Assembly: GCF_029227915.1 (NCBI RefSeq)
Contig: NC_079886.1
Location: 20,932,501-20,996,500 of the forward strand
Reading direction: 5' to 3'
From: Hydractinia symbiolongicarpus
Lineage: Eukaryota; Cnidaria; Hydrozoa; Anthoathecata; Hydractiniidae
DNA length: 64,000 nucleotides
Shown: one piece after another, positions 49,396 through 61,800 of the stretch
Position numbering within the stretch: position 1 is the stretch's first letter
Layout: each line of letters begins with the position of its first letter
Notes under the pieces: model-generated
The model's input: only the letters and a program-made list of their open reading frames with translations
What the model was told of the DNA's origin: nothing
Database searches by the model: none
Program-made: the position numbers and the translations under genes

Positions 49396-49608
49396 CTGAA
49401 GCATCAATACTAGACTTCTCAGTAGTTAAGGAGCTTGAGTACGAAGTTTACATCTGTGACGGACCAACGTGAAATCCCAGGGTCGATTTTTTCTCAAAAA
49501 ATGCTCCGAAAGAAAAAACGACGGTTTTAAAGAATTTCCTACGCCTTCGGGCGCGGAAATTCAAATAATTATATGACATTGCTATTTTTGTCCAGCAGCA
49601 TGTCCTTG

Positions 49609-49903
49609 TTCTTGTCGTTGTTGTCGTTTTTGCCGTTGTTGTTGTCGTTATTGTTGCTGTCGTTGCCGTTGTCGTCGTTTTTGTTGTTGTCGTTGTTGTT
49701 GTCGTTATTGTTGCTGTCGTTGCCGTTGTCGTCGTTATTTTTGTTGTCGTTTTTGTTGTTGTCGTTGTCGTTTTTGTGGGTTTTGCTGTTATTTTGTTAT
49801 TGTTGTTGTCGTTGTTGTTGTCGTTATTGTTGCTGTCGTTGCCGTTGTCGTCGTTATTGTTGTCGTTTTCGTCGTCATTATTGTTGTCGTTGCTGCTGTT
49901 GTT
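49609..49903. repeat. GTT/GTC-rich trinucleotide low-complexity tract
   Basis: About 300 bases of imperfect (TTG/TCG/GTT)n. An open frame crosses it (Leu/Ser- then Cys/Arg-rich), but it is a by-product of the simple repeat, not a gene. Confidence 0.95.
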
Positions 49904-50155
49904 GTATAGGGCTCAACAGTAATAAAAACAGTAATAAAATGCATTATTTTATCAAAATAAAAATATGAGTTCGCACATATATAACTTGACTATTCTTTTT
50001 TCATGTTTCAACTAGATGTTTATAGGAGACTTCCAATTGCTGACAGAATGAGCTTGTCGAACAAAGCAAATTCAAAGTTACTTTCATATGTTAGTAATAA
50101 TCAAAAAAGAAACTAGAATAAGTATCTATATAATTTGTCACTAGTTTTCTAAAGC

Positions 50156-53100
50156 TCAAGCATAATTCGTGTTCTTTTTACATGGGAGATGTGCTTTGGT
50201 ATCTAATCGGAATTTATTAACTCTACTTCCACCGTGAGTCAAAACGAGCATTCTTTGACTTCCGTTTGATGTGATGATCTCTTTTTGAACAAATGGCGTT
50301 TGATTGGATTGGCTCGATTTTTTATCAATGGATGGACACGGAGATACACTCCAAATGGATGGAGGTCTGGAACCTAGTGATAGGCAAGGATTTTGGTTAT
50401 GTGTTTTGATTTTTATAGCAGGTGATTCTTACGACAATATTTGACAAGTCAATGTTGCTTTAGTTGCCATATTGTCCACATGCTTAAACCAACATTTGCT
50501 ACGAAAGCTTAACAATTAAGTTAATTACACAATCAGTGATGGCCTTACCTAAAACTTACCCAAAAATGTTGTAAATAAAACATCAAATAAATTTTTTGAC
50601 ACCCATCTCCACCCACCCAGTTGAGTACTTACTTTGTTTGATATAACCTTCATCTGCCAATCTCTTCCAATCGTTCACAGGCGATACATTTCGAGACAAA
50701 TATTGTATCTTATTAATTTTCGGCAATTTTGGAATACTTGTGCATCGTTCCTTAAACGCTTTCTTTACACCGCTTCCAAATTCGACTATATTATCGACCA
50801 ATTGTTCGCGAAAATATCGCCAACTATTTTGACGTTTAAAGATTTCGTACAGTTCTTCGTCTGTTGGATAAGAACGCATCATGTTTTTAATTTTACTTAT
50901 TGTGGTATCGTCAGCGTTCGTTCTTAGAACTGATTTTGGTATTCGAATGACCTCGCAACCAGAACTGACCAGAATGAATTTTCTTTTGCTATCTTCACCT
51001 TGTTCATCTTCATGCAGTAGGTAATTTAATCCCTGGAAACATTTTGTGCAAGTGTTTATTCTAACTTGCGTTAATCAATGCGGGATAACTTATCAGGCGA
51101 AATTTTGCTCGGATAAATTATTTTTATGGAAAAACTATTCACCAACCGAACTGTTAATTTTTCTCAATTTTAAGCTTTTTGTTATCGTTTTTTTCAGGCC
51201 AATTTCTATATAGACAGTAAAAACACTTTCAAGGGAGAATTCTTAAATAATTCGTCAGATAAAATTATTTGTCAGACAAAATTTACGCCACTTTATTTTG
51301 TCCGATAGAGTTAATAAATTTTACATAACAAGCATCGCCTTAGTCTAGCATGATAAATAACAGAGGATTGGATAAAATTCACTGATGCTTGTTCACTGAA
51401 GTGCACAAATTTTACTTACGAATATCTGTCCTTGTGTTAATATGTCAATCTTTAGAAACGCTCCTAAACCTAAATTTGTTGTGCAGCACATATCATGCAC
51501 AGCCTTCCAGCTTGTTCTCTTGTCATCCTGACTAACCCTCGTCGACGTTATACGCCTCCCATCTCTGCGATGTGGTGTGGAACTTGATGGGTGGTTTTCA
51601 TTGTGTTTACCTAAAGTTGTGTTGGAACTTTTCATACTTGCTGTCCGGGAGGTGCAAGAAGAACGATTGTTGTTAAAATGCACCTTCGCAGAAGAGTTGA
51701 GTGATGACTGACTTGTTTCTTTGTTCAGTTTTTGCTTCATTGAGGTGTTATACACTGGTAAACTTGTTTTCGACAGCTTGCTTCCTGACCTGAATGAGCA
51801 TGCTGTTGATTCAGAGTAACCCGTGGTTGTGGTGAGTGTTTCTAATCGTGGACTGATCATGTTCCAATCATCTAACACGGTTAAATCCAACAGACGCAAT
51901 ACATCACATTGTCCCTGTAATTTATCAAAAACTAAATTATTATTTTCGTGCGAATTGTGTTCTCGTTCACTTTTGTTGCTTTGGCAAAATCAAACAGATT
52001 TGCAGATCGTTAAGATAGGCGTAAGCTTAAAGTTTATGTCTGATTTGTTGCGGTAGAAATGTTCGGCATTTCGTAAACATTGTAAAAGACGTCAATAAAG
52101 CCTACATAGATATATGCACAGCGGTGGAGGGTTCAGTTTGTTAGTTGGAACTATTAAAATTTCATTCTGCATTAGCATCAAGATTTTTAGAATTTTTTTT
52201 CACAAGAAATTTGATCAAAATTCCTTTTTAAGTTGTACCTTTGAGATGATGTAGATATATTCAGATGCAGTTGAATTATTGTCGACAACTCGATCAGATA
52301 AAAATTCAATGTTACGTGCTCCCGCGGCAACCTCTTTCAAAATGTTTTCTTTCCAAGATTTGAAAATATCAAGAGAACTGAAATAAAATATGATTGTCGT
52401 AGTGAGGCGTGCGAATCCTCGATTTTGTCTCATATTTAGAAAGAAGTCCGAGCCTTTTCAGCTGAACTTAATGGTGCTGCTCAGATTAGTTTCTTATCAA
52501 AATAAATGCACCATCAGAAAAAAAATAATCAAATATTTTTCGGATCAGCAAATTTGAAAGTAAAAAAATTTCATGAATTCTGTAAATTTTAGTCCAATTA
52601 AAAAAATTAGGTACCTTGAATGCTCGAGTTTTTACCTTATTTCGAACTCAGGAAGAAATGAATAAGAAGCAATCCGCACCTCATGAAATTATAACGAAAA
52701 ATCATTTCCTCTTGTGCGCATTTCTCTACACCCAGGGCGTAAAATTCATCTTTATCGATCACTAGAAATTCAGTTGTCTGGAAGCAAACAACGGTGGCTG
52801 TTCGCACTGATCTTTGAACTAACGCTACTTCCTGTAAAATAAAAAAAACGCCTGACTGTAAACTCTAACTAAATTACTTGATAATAACCCAACATTTCCC
52901 TGCTACTTATACCCTTACAAAGTAACTTTTAAAATTAACTAATATTTTGTTTAAAAAATAAATAATTTACCAACCCCAAACGAATCTCCTTTTTTCAAAA
53001 CGTTAGCTGGTTTTTCTTCGTTTTCAAATGCCATGTCTTCGTCGTCGTCAATAACAACTCCGACAAGGCCGGAGAATATGACATAAAAACTCATACCGAC

Positions 53101-55473
53101 GTGATTTTTCCGGACTATAACACGACGCCGTCCAAACCTGGAAGAAAGTAATGACGTGGGCTACTAAAGATTATACGTTTTGTTTTTTATAAGTAACAAA
53201 ATTTGTTTATCCAACCATTTTGTAAATTTATTTAGTAAAACCTCCAAATATAAGTCCACACCTGAGTAGCTCCCCTTTGTATAACCCCATTAAAAATCTC
53301 ATTAATAACATTTTCAATATAGAAGCTTTCCGTGTATTGGCCCATTTCAAGGGAAAATTAAAACATCAAGCGGAATTTGAAACTCACCAAAGAGTTGTTA
53401 AAAGATATGATTTGGAGCCAACAATATTTTGCGTAGGTGCAAATTTGATACTGAGTTTTTTGTTATAACTACTAATAACTACTAACTAACTACTACTATT
53501 AATCTAACGCTTAAAACAGTTAGCTTTTTGTACCATGTAATATGTTTTCTGATTATTTTTCATGTTTAAACCTACTATAAGTTTTGGAACTTGTATAAAC
53601 CCGGGGTGAGGTTTACGTAATGGTTGCAGTGTAGAAATTTTATAGAAGTTTATGTTTTGAAGGTGCCTTGTTTTCAGATCTGTTTTTGACACCACCTTTA
53701 CTTTCAGATCTGTTTTTGACACGACCTTTACTTTCTGATCTGTTTTTGACACCGCCTTTACCTTCAGATCTGTTTTTGACACCGCCTTTACTTTTAGATC
53801 TGTTTTTCTTTGTGATGTGTGTCTTAGGGAATCAGACCATAAAGCTCACCTTTCGTATCTCACTATTCTAGCGAGTAAAAGTAACATTTTTCTTGAATAT
53901 TTTCGAAAATCTTTTAGTTGTCTCATTAAATTTGCCATGTTTTGTACCTCTGTGACTGTTCTTTGTTCGGGAGGTAGAGCACATGTTTTACGACACCATT
54001 TTGGTACAGCAAACTATAAATAAACCATACATCATACATACTTTGTTTGTCCCACTGTTTGTAATAGAAAATAATGGGTAATTTTGTTTTGTGATTCGGC
54101 GTACAAGGTCAGTGTCTTTATCCATATAAAACACTCCTAAAACAATTTCTGCGCGAATCTATTCGCGAGTATTAATCTTCGCTAATTTAGCTAAAAATTC
54201 ACAATATGTACTTATACAAAATAATTCAACAACTTACGCTATGGATTTTACCTGGTATTGATTTTTAAATTCGTCAGGATTAAAAAGCAAATCTTTCTGT
54301 TCGCCCGAACCAACCACCGAGTCTTTTAATTGCATGGCACCTGAACATGCTTTTACATGACCTCCCCTTTCCATGGCGTATTCTCTCATTTTTCGAAATA
54401 CTCTTCGGAGAAGACATACCTAATTTTATAAATATAGTTAACTATGAGTTCATATGTGTAGCATCCTTGTCCCCAGGGTTTGTTGGCTGATGTCAAAGTC
54501 ACTAGCGCTAACTTAATGGCTAACTTCGCCGCCGGCCTTGATGTCAAAAAGGCAAGAACCCCTGGGAAGGAGGTTGCATAGGTAGCAGACTCTTTTGCTA
54601 AAATTTATTTAATATTACTTGTGCAGTACCAAATAAGCAAAATACTTTGCTCATTTTAATAAATTAATAAATGCGGGATACTAAAACCCGTATTAAAATA
54701 AACGCCCCTTCTAAATAATCACCCCTGTGCGAATAAACATCCAGGATAAAATTCTTTAATAAACGACCAGGGGGTCATTTGCGGTATTCAGATCATCGCC
54801 TATATTACATTTTTAGGTTAATACTAGCTAGAACATTCGGCTAGCTTTTCATTCAATCTGATCTCGTTTTCTCGAAAGAAGCGTAGCTAATAAGAGAATT
54901 TAGTATTTTGTCATATGAAACATGATGCATGAAAACACTTTGAAATAAATTATACTTTAATATAAAAATTAACGTAAACAACTTACTCTGTATGCAATGG
55001 CTTTAAATGCTTCTATGCCTCGAATCTAAGAAGAGCAACAAAATAACGCCTTATTTGTTCTCCAGATAAACCTTTAATTATTTTTTTTAGACTCGGAAAG
55101 GACCAATCCAATTCTTAGAGGGATAAAACTGGATCTAATATTTTGTATTTACTAGGTTCTTATATATTTTAAAAATAAAAATTTAGGTAGTCAAATCTAC
55201 CTTTTGTGTTTGTTCATTTTCTAATATTCCTTTATAATTCAATGAAGTATCTTTTTGATTTGTGTTCTTCCGCCATCTTACCCTCCTTCTAATCTGTTCA
55301 TCAAGAGAACTAGCCGCTTTAGCTCTCCATGTCTCAGTGCAATACACAAACATATTCTTATTCGCTTCTTCGTTCCGCTTTAAACGTTCTAGCAGCGTGG
55401 AATTGCCTGGCCTAATAAAAGCACTGCAAGCCATACGTAAAAATTTTTCTTCTTTTTCTTTTACTAAAGCCAT
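50156..55473 (-). CDS. Cyclic nucleotide-binding domain protein, CNBD2-like
   Basis: Ten exons in reading order: 55473-55201, 55025-54987, 54419-54252, 54136-54042, 53137-52975, 52831-52680, 52377-52239, 51914-51420, 51032-50633 and 50373-50156 (TGA). They close in phase to 713 residues. The N-terminus is a charged helical stretch. A cNMP-binding domain follows: KFGRRRVIVRKNHVGMSFYV, IFSGLVGVV, LKKGDSFG, then RTATVVCFQTTEFLVIDKDEF. A second domain-like region (SWKENILKEVAAGA...YIYIISKGQCDVLRLLDL) precedes a long Ser/Thr-rich insert. The C-terminus has YPTDEELYEIFKRQNSWRYF, matching the CNBD2 tail. The phosphate-binding cassette departs from the PKA pattern (no clear GE...R-TA core; TVRTAT-like RTATVV is partial), so ligand binding is uncertain. 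CNBD2 binds cAMP in mammals and is linked to sperm function. Confidence 0.88.
53668..53812. repeat. 30-bp tandem repeat, five copies, in CNBD2-like intron
   Basis: Units of TCAGATCTGTTTTTGACACC plus GCCTTTACTT repeat five times with few changes. On the minus strand the array is open and would encode VSKTDLKVKV-type decapeptides. It lies in the 53138-54041 intron, and the flanking exons splice in phase without it. Confidence 0.93.
54672..54790. repeat. Degraded relative of the CTCCAATAAACGCCC MITE
   Basis: AAACCCGTATTAAAATAAACGCCCC near the left and AATAAACGACCAGGGGGTCATTTGCGGTATT at the right echo the element at 42622-43000. No clean inverted ends or target duplication. Confidence 0.45.
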
Positions 55474-56546
55474 CTTTGGTAGACAAACAAAACAACTATG
55501 AAAGACTCAGTGTCTTTTGTACAAACTTGAGTCAGCTCCGTTCAGAATGCCGGGACATTTATAAAAAAATACTTTTTTTAAAGTTTTGCTCGTTTTGTAA
55601 CTTTCAATGTCATGTTTTCACAACCGACATTGCAGAGACTTCGTTTATTTATTTTTGTTCGTATAACTTTCTGTTATCACTTTTAAAGTTCACAATTTTT
55701 TTACATACCACAGTTGCTATGTAATTTTAATTTATTTCTGATTTCATGGGTTAAGTTTTTTTTATTGTAATAGTTGCTTTGTTTTGTTAAGTGAACCCTT
55801 TTTGGTCAACTTTTTCTAATCTCCCATCTAAAGTTGGAACGCCAACTACCCTAAACCGAAAACAAATTAGCTCACATTCACCGGTGGCCAATCCCTTATG
55901 TTTTTAGCAGCAAAATTCCGTCGTGAATCGATAGAGTCGTCGTGAATCGATAGAGTCGTCGTGAATGGATAGAGTCGTCGTAATTCGATAGAATGAGCGA
56001 TAAAATTTTAAGATGAAAAGTAACTTTTTCTAACATTTCTAACACATTGAATTATATCGTATAGCAATGTACAATAACGGACATAATATTTTTGCAAAAG
56101 TCTGTTTTTGACTATTTTCCGAAATGGCAAAACGGCATCACTTGGCCGGCAGACAAAAGGCTAAAAAGTATTACTTTGAGGTGTAGGACCAACGCCAATA
56201 ATGCGCTAGCTGCACTATCTAAAAGTGGGCAGCAAGCGGGCAGCAAGCAACCCGCTCCACGACCTGGAAAGCTCTGAAAATCGTGGAAATCGAACGTACT
56301 GACGTCAGCACAAATTAGCACAAGATTTTGGATCTAACCAAATAACCTAACATCCGAAGTCCCGCTATGATCATGGACAAGTTCTTAGCGTGATACTTAC
56401 ATTAATACGATTGTCCTAATTCCTTGTGTTTAGCTACAATCTTTGAAATTCTGCCGTCCTTTGCATTGATTTATTGTAACCGATAGAACTTTGATCGCGT
56501 CACCGCATTGTGCCATATACATCATATACTATATACTAAAAGCGCA
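55474..56546. other. Intergenic: CNBD2-like start to Pao fragment
   Basis: The CNBD2-like promoter should lie just above 55473. A short tandem array is at 55918-55995. No gene seen. Confidence 0.55.
55918..55995. repeat. 21-bp tandem repeat
   Basis: CGTCGTGAATCGATAGAGT is repeated about four times with small changes (GGATAG, AATTCGATAG). Confidence 0.93.
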
Positions 56547-56859
56547 TGTTACTGCGCGTTGTTGTTCGGTTCACATAAAAAGACAGAATTTTGTAAGATT
56601 CAACAGTTTCTTTCCAATAATAAAGTACAAATCCTCAAAATCCGTAGTAAACTGTTCTCGCTGTTCACAACGCTAAGCAACTGTTTTACACAGAAATACA
56701 ACTCTTTTTATACACAAAAGTGACACAAAAACATAACAATTACTGCACAGCTACGATACGCACGACTAACACACACAATGACATTAGCGCACCACAAGGG
56801 ACAACTCAAACACACAAACTATAATTGTCTCTAAACAAAATCCCATAGGGGCCATTTCA
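56547..56859 (-). mobile_element. 3' LTR of a BEL/Pao element
   Basis: On the minus strand a polypurine tract (CTTGAGGGGAGCCAGA, 56875-56860) directly precedes TGAAATGGCCCC, and the segment ends in CGCGCAGTAACA at 56547, so it has TG...CA ends. A TATA box (TATAAAAAG) lies about midway. Its start falls just after the pol stop at 56877, the expected place for a 3' LTR. Length is about 313 bp. Confidence 0.75.
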
Positions 56860-56876
56860 TCTGGCTCCCCTCAAGT

Positions 56877-58880
56877 TCATCTTGAAAATTGTGGCTCCTC
56901 GTCGGGGATTCGATATTCTAACAATTGTATCAATTTCGTGATTGGTCGATCCAATATTGTATCAGCACGGCTACCAAGCTTCACGCTACAACTCCGAACC
57001 TTTCCATCTGCACTCGTTTTTACAGCCACCACTCTTGCCAGTGGCCACCGTCCTCTTTTACAATCCTCATTTTGCACCATCACTATATCACCAGCAGCAA
57101 AATTTCGTTCGTTTTTATTCCACTTTGTTCGTGTCTGTAGTGAACACAGATATTCGCATTTCCATCGTCTCCAGAACATATCCAACACATACTGAGCTCT
57201 TTTCCACTGTTTCCTGCAATATAACGACGCTTCTTCAAAATTACCAGGAGGCGGTAAAACTACCTTTGATTTCATCGTTAGAAGAGCAAGTGGTGAAATT
57301 GGTGTTGCACTGTTTGCATCGCTGATTGCTTCGACGCATAAAGGTCTAGAGTTAACGATACTTTCTGCTTCTGTTAAAATAGTGTGCAGCGATTCTTCAC
57401 TCAAACGCGAGCCATTATGATTGAAAAGATCTTTTAATATTGCGCGCACAGATCGAATCTGGCGCTCCCATACTCCACCCATGTGCGAAGCAGCAGGTGT
57501 ATTCCTCTTCCAGAGAATCCAATCACAACCAACACTTTGAAGGAATTGTTTAACTTTCGCATTGTCCATTTGTTTTAATGCCTTTATGAACTCGGTCTCG
57601 GTGCCGACAAAGTTAGTGCCGTTGTCGCTTCTCATCGTTCGAATGTTTCCTCTTCTAGCAACAAACCGTCGCAAAGCTAGAATGAAGGAGTCAGTTTCCA
57701 AGGTGTTGACAACTTCAATAGGAACGGCTCTGCTCGCCAAACAGGTAAAGAGGCAGCCATATCTTTTTACAAACTTTCGATATGGTTTTATGACCAATGG
57801 CCCAAAGAGATCCACTGCGCAGTATGTGAAAGGTGGGCATGCTTCTACTCGATCTTTGAGTAAATCTGCCATGACTTGCTGGCCAGCTCTTCCCCTCAAT
57901 ATTCTACATCGTACACAATGATGAATCAACTGTCGTACTGCTGAGTTGATGTGTATGATCCAATATCCACGTTGCCGAATTTCTTGCAATGTTATTCCTC
58001 TCCCCGAATGGTGAGTGTTTTCGTGGCACCATCGGAGCACAAGTTCGGAAAACCAACTTTCTTTGGGAAGAATAGCAGGATATTTGAATTGATACGCTTC
58101 ATCCATGTTGCACAATCTTCCACCAACTCTGAGAATTCCATCATCGTCAATGAAAGGACTCAATTTGTATAATTTGCTGCATTCTTTCAAAGCAGACTTC
58201 TTAATTTTGTCGTTTCGTCGATCTTGTCTCCATTCCTTTGAAGCAAGAGCTTTAATTTCAGAGGCTAAGTGTTGTTGTTGTACTAATTTTATTAAACATT
58301 TTTCGGCTCGTTGAAGATCTTCAACGCACAGCACTGGGGGACTCGCCTTCTGGCTTCTTCTTGTCATCCCATGACTTGGGGCTTTTATTTTCATCTTCAG
58401 AATGTCGATAAATCGACCGACCAAGGCCATGACCCGTATGCATTTCTGTAGCCTGGAAATTCTTCTCTCGAATGTACATAAGATTCCAGAATCAGTTGCT
58501 GAAACAAATACTGAAACGCTACGTTTAAATTCGGGATCATCGGTGACACTGTTTTTCGCTGGATCGTGGGCAGCTGGCCATGCTTCCCTTTCTTCCCAGA
58601 GAAACTGAGGTCCCTTGAACCATCTACTACTCTTCTCTACATGTTTCAAACTTATGCCTCTCGAGGCATCATCGGCTGGGTTTTCATGGGAAGGAACGTG
58701 ATTCCATTGATCCAACGAAGTATTTTCTTGAATTTGTTGAATTCTATTTGCCACAAAAATATGAAAACGTCTTGATTCGTTATTAATATAACCCAGTACT
58801 ACGTTGCTGTCTGTCCAATAACATTCGTAGTCTACGACAGGCATTTCTTGCTTCAACATTACTCCGACCTTTACGGCCAC
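56877..58880 (-). pseudogene. BEL/Pao retrotransposon pol fragment (RNase H end and integrase), 5'-truncated
   Basis: An open frame of 667 codons with no start ATG at its upstream edge, which is cut by an inverted repeat at 58880. Residues ~20-75 are the end of an RNase H domain (WTDSNVVLGYI, HVPSHENPADDASRG). A linker follows, then an integrase with an HHCC zinc-binding N-domain (WCHENTHH near 284-291, CVRC near 322-325). The DDE core has Asp357 (AVDLFGP), Asp419 (SDNGTNF) and Glu472 (GGVWER). The C-domain resembles that of Pao elements (GDIVMVQNEDCKRGRWPLARV). Protease and reverse transcriptase are missing, so the element is not autonomous, but the surviving frame has no stops, suggesting a fairly recent insertion. 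It is a cellular retrotransposon relic, not a host gene. Confidence 0.9.
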
Positions 58881-59057
58881 AGTTGCTTAGCGTTGTGAAC
58901 AGCGAGAACAGTTTACTACTATGTTACTGCGCGTTGTTGTTCGGTTCACATAAAAAGACAGGATTTTGAGGATTTGTACTTTATTATTGGAAAGAAACTG
59001 TTGAATCTTACAAAATTCTGTCTTTTTATGTGAACCGAACAACAACGCGCAGTAACA
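58881..59057 (+). repeat. Inverted copy of the Pao LTR end, with a foldback insertion
   Basis: This plus-strand stretch matches the minus-strand LTR end (AGTTGCTTAGCG ... CAGTAACA), so it is inverted relative to the pol fragment. It has an extra ~42 bp (TATGTTACTGCGCG...AAAGACAG) after TTTACTAC that is absent from the LTR copy. That insert is the reverse complement of the segment's own end, so 58922-59057 folds on itself with ~40-bp arms. Confidence 0.85.
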
Positions 59058-60911
59058 GCGCATACCCTAAAAACTTGACCCCAACACCGATAATCGTGGA
59101 CATCAAATAAATCAGATTCTGATTTATTGTTTATTTATGCAAATTCTGCGTGCACGATAGTACAGAATTAACGATGGAAGATGTTTTTCAGTTCGACTGA
59201 ATTTTTTCAAAAATTAAAAGACGTTGCTCCAGTTTGTTGAAAAGCAAATTGGTCTAAGGTCGAAGTTGGTGTAATGATGTCAGACTCGAGATTTCTCTTT
59301 ATATGAAACAAAAACAAAATATTTTTAAGACAAACTTAAATAGTATCTGAAACAATAAACAATAAATCCGACACTCGCAAGCTATATGCAAGTGGGCTTA
59401 TCCGTGCGAAGGAAAAAACAGTTAATGAGAAGAGTGGGTTGATCAAATGGCGTGTCAGAAGTTTAAATATTCAACTTAACCTCGTCACGAGGACTACTTC
59501 TACCATTCTGAGATTATAAAAAATGTAAAAAAGGCCCTGGGGAAGAAGTTAGAAAGAAAGTGTGACATCTTCACCGCAGCTCTCACATCATGTGTATCAC
59601 GCTGATGATTGGATGTCTTCTTGGTGCTTTCATTGACATCAAAGTTGTTATAACATACATCACCTTTTCGGATTAAAAAACAGTATTTATCGACCTTCAA
59701 AACATTTTCTGTTGCTATACACATTGTTTTATAAACAATGTGTCCATCGAGTTGCTGCTCATGACGTCATGATTCTTGCTACCTTTGCAATCTTGTCATT
59801 TTCACTCATCAATGCAGAAAAACATAACTAGTTTTCAACAAAACAGAAAAGGAATAGTTGTTGTGAGGGAAATGTGTTCAAAAAATAGATGTGAGGTTTT
59901 AAAAATTGCTACTCAAGTTGCCTAAGGTATGCTTAAAAGAAAGTCCCACAGTCTATTTTTAATGTTATCGAGACCTCAAAGAGATGTCCGCTGTAGAGAA
60001 GGTGCCCGCTATCTCTTAATAATTGGCTCATATTTCTTCTAAAACTTTTGGAGTGTTTAGGGCGAAGAAAGAGCATAAAGATAATGTGTTAAATAATTCA
60101 GCTTTTTTTCAATTTTCATGAACATTCACGCTAATATGAATGTCATTTGTCAGTTATTGAAATAAACGATTGCAAGCAAAAACAATTATTATTAAAACAA
60201 TTGGTAATATTTAGACTTGTAAAGCTCTTAGTGTTGAAAACAAACATTTGTGAATCAAATTGAAGTCATTCGTAAAAAGTATGAATTGGGGAACCTTGAA
60301 ATGACGTCTGGTAAAGTGTCCGTCACACGGAGGTTTTTTTGTATAAGATTTTGACTGCTATTTCATGCGTTTCTAACAAAAGTGTCTTCTGTAGGGAGGT
60401 TACTTGCTATAAGATGTGCGCTATGAAGGGGTTTTTTTTACTGTAATTGCTCCATTTAAAATGACACAACGATGAAGAGTACTTATTTTCAAAATTAGGA
60501 GGTCATGCTTGTTTTACGAAGATAACGAGCGGCGTAATGACCATTATAATAATTAAATATAATTGTCTGTTATTTTAATGATATGTATTTTCTTTTTGTA
60601 TTTTGTCATTTTTATGATAGTTAAATAAAGTGTTTCCTGAAGCTCTTTAAATGAACTTTTGTTTTCTAAAGTGTGGTTGTTCATAGTTTGCTTCCCTGAC
60701 TGTAAGTTTATATTATGGAATTTAGAATTATTTTGTCGTACGTAGCAGTGGGAATCAAACATCATTAACAGTTACGTCGAAAATGTTATTGAAAAAGATC
60801 TGGTGAGTTAGCACGGTGTTTACGAGTTCATTCATCGGGACACCAAACGGGCTATTCATTCCCTTTGCTCGCTTGTTCCACTTATTTTAACCCTCGCGAG
60901 TCAAGCCGAGT

Positions 60912-60938
60912 ATGGTAAAAATGGCAGGGGAAGGAGTG
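60912..60938 (+). other. Possible first coding exon of a gene running off the window
   Basis: ATG GTA AAA ATG GCA GGG GAA GGA GTG is followed by a perfect donor GTGAGT at 60939. The preceding ~70 bases are less AT-rich than the surroundings, as expected for a promoter or 5' UTR. No matching second exon was identified downstream, so this is weak. Confidence 0.2.
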
Positions 60939-61090
60939 GTGAGTGAATGAACAAAGTCTGACATGTGAATCTTCAGTATTTTATGTCTAACCGTAGCTAG
61001 ATATAATCTTTTGCCAAAGTGTTGTACACTTGTAATCAATCTAAAAATTTTGCGCGGGTTTTAGCCACCTATACTGTTGCATCATCATCA

Positions 61091-61122
61091 AGGAAGATGA
61101 GATCTATCTATCTCATCTTCCT
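61091..61122. repeat. Perfect 13-bp inverted repeat, 6-base loop
   Basis: AGGAAGATGAGAT, then CTATCT, then ATCTCATCTTCCT. It is a single hairpin with no T-tract after it and no linked gene. Confidence 0.9.
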
Positions 61123-61545
61123 TTTCGTTCAGGATTGGACTATTGGGCTAATTAAAAAGGTATCAATATACGACTTCATGGTGTCATTCACATGTGATAA
61201 TGTTTTTTATGACAAATTAAGTTGTCAAAAAGAAAGGGTTTAAGAGAGGTATCAATATAGTCCATAATAGACTCAAATTAGTTACACAAGATGTCAAGTG
61301 GACACTCAATTGTCAAGTCCGCCCAGCCAACCCAGAAATGTCAAAATATGGTAACCACAAAAACACAGTTTAAAAGGGTTCTCAGGGAGAACAGTACCAT
61401 ACACACTTTATTCGAAAAATAATAATAAAGTGAATGTCAGTGTAGTAAACTGATTTAAGGGTCTCCTCACTGATGTATCAATATTATGAGGATGCTGATA
61501 GGGAAGTTTGGGCAAATTTTTAAATAAATCCCACAATCTTCTTAT

Positions 61546-61800
61546 AGATATACCCTATCTATTATTTCCAGGAGGGCCATGGCTTAGATGGAGAGTCTTA
61601 GAGTATTTTATGCTCATTTTGAGCTACGCAGACCCAATTAAGGCCAGCGGTCTACTAGACAACTCCTGGCAACATCCAAGGCCCACACAGTGTACCATCT
61701 CCCCAATTTCCCTCACATGGCTTGGGTTAACCCAGGGCTATGGTAATATTCACTTGTCCATATTGAATCGCTGTCAAGGAGAACCAAACCCCAGGCCCAG
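61546..61800 (-). mobile_element. tRNA-derived SINE, head-truncated copy
   Basis: Matches the body of the 32245-32598 SINE from GATATACCCTATCTATTATT through the CCCAATTTCCCTCACATGGC block to the B-box side, where similarity fades (GAACCAAACCCCAGG). The A-box end is lost, so it should be transcriptionally dead. Confidence 0.85.

Larger units (their letters stand above)
46830..50155. other. Intergenic between convergent shugoshin and CNBD2-like gene
   Basis: AATAAA-like motifs near 47005 and 47490 may end the shugoshin transcript. Most of the rest is a 129-bp satellite and a GTT/GTC-rich tract. No gene recognised. Confidence 0.6.

Noticed and set aside
49573-49968. 131-codon open frame, Leu/Ser- then Cys/Arg-rich
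   Set aside because: Generated by the GTT/GTC trinucleotide tract; no splice or domain support.
53504-53782. Minus-strand open frame with VSKTDLKVK repeats as a gene
   Set aside because: Lies inside an intron whose flanking exons join in phase without it; explained by a 30-bp tandem repeat.
56938-57921. Several plus-strand open frames of 70-127 codons
   Set aside because: Antisense shadows of the Pao integrase frame.
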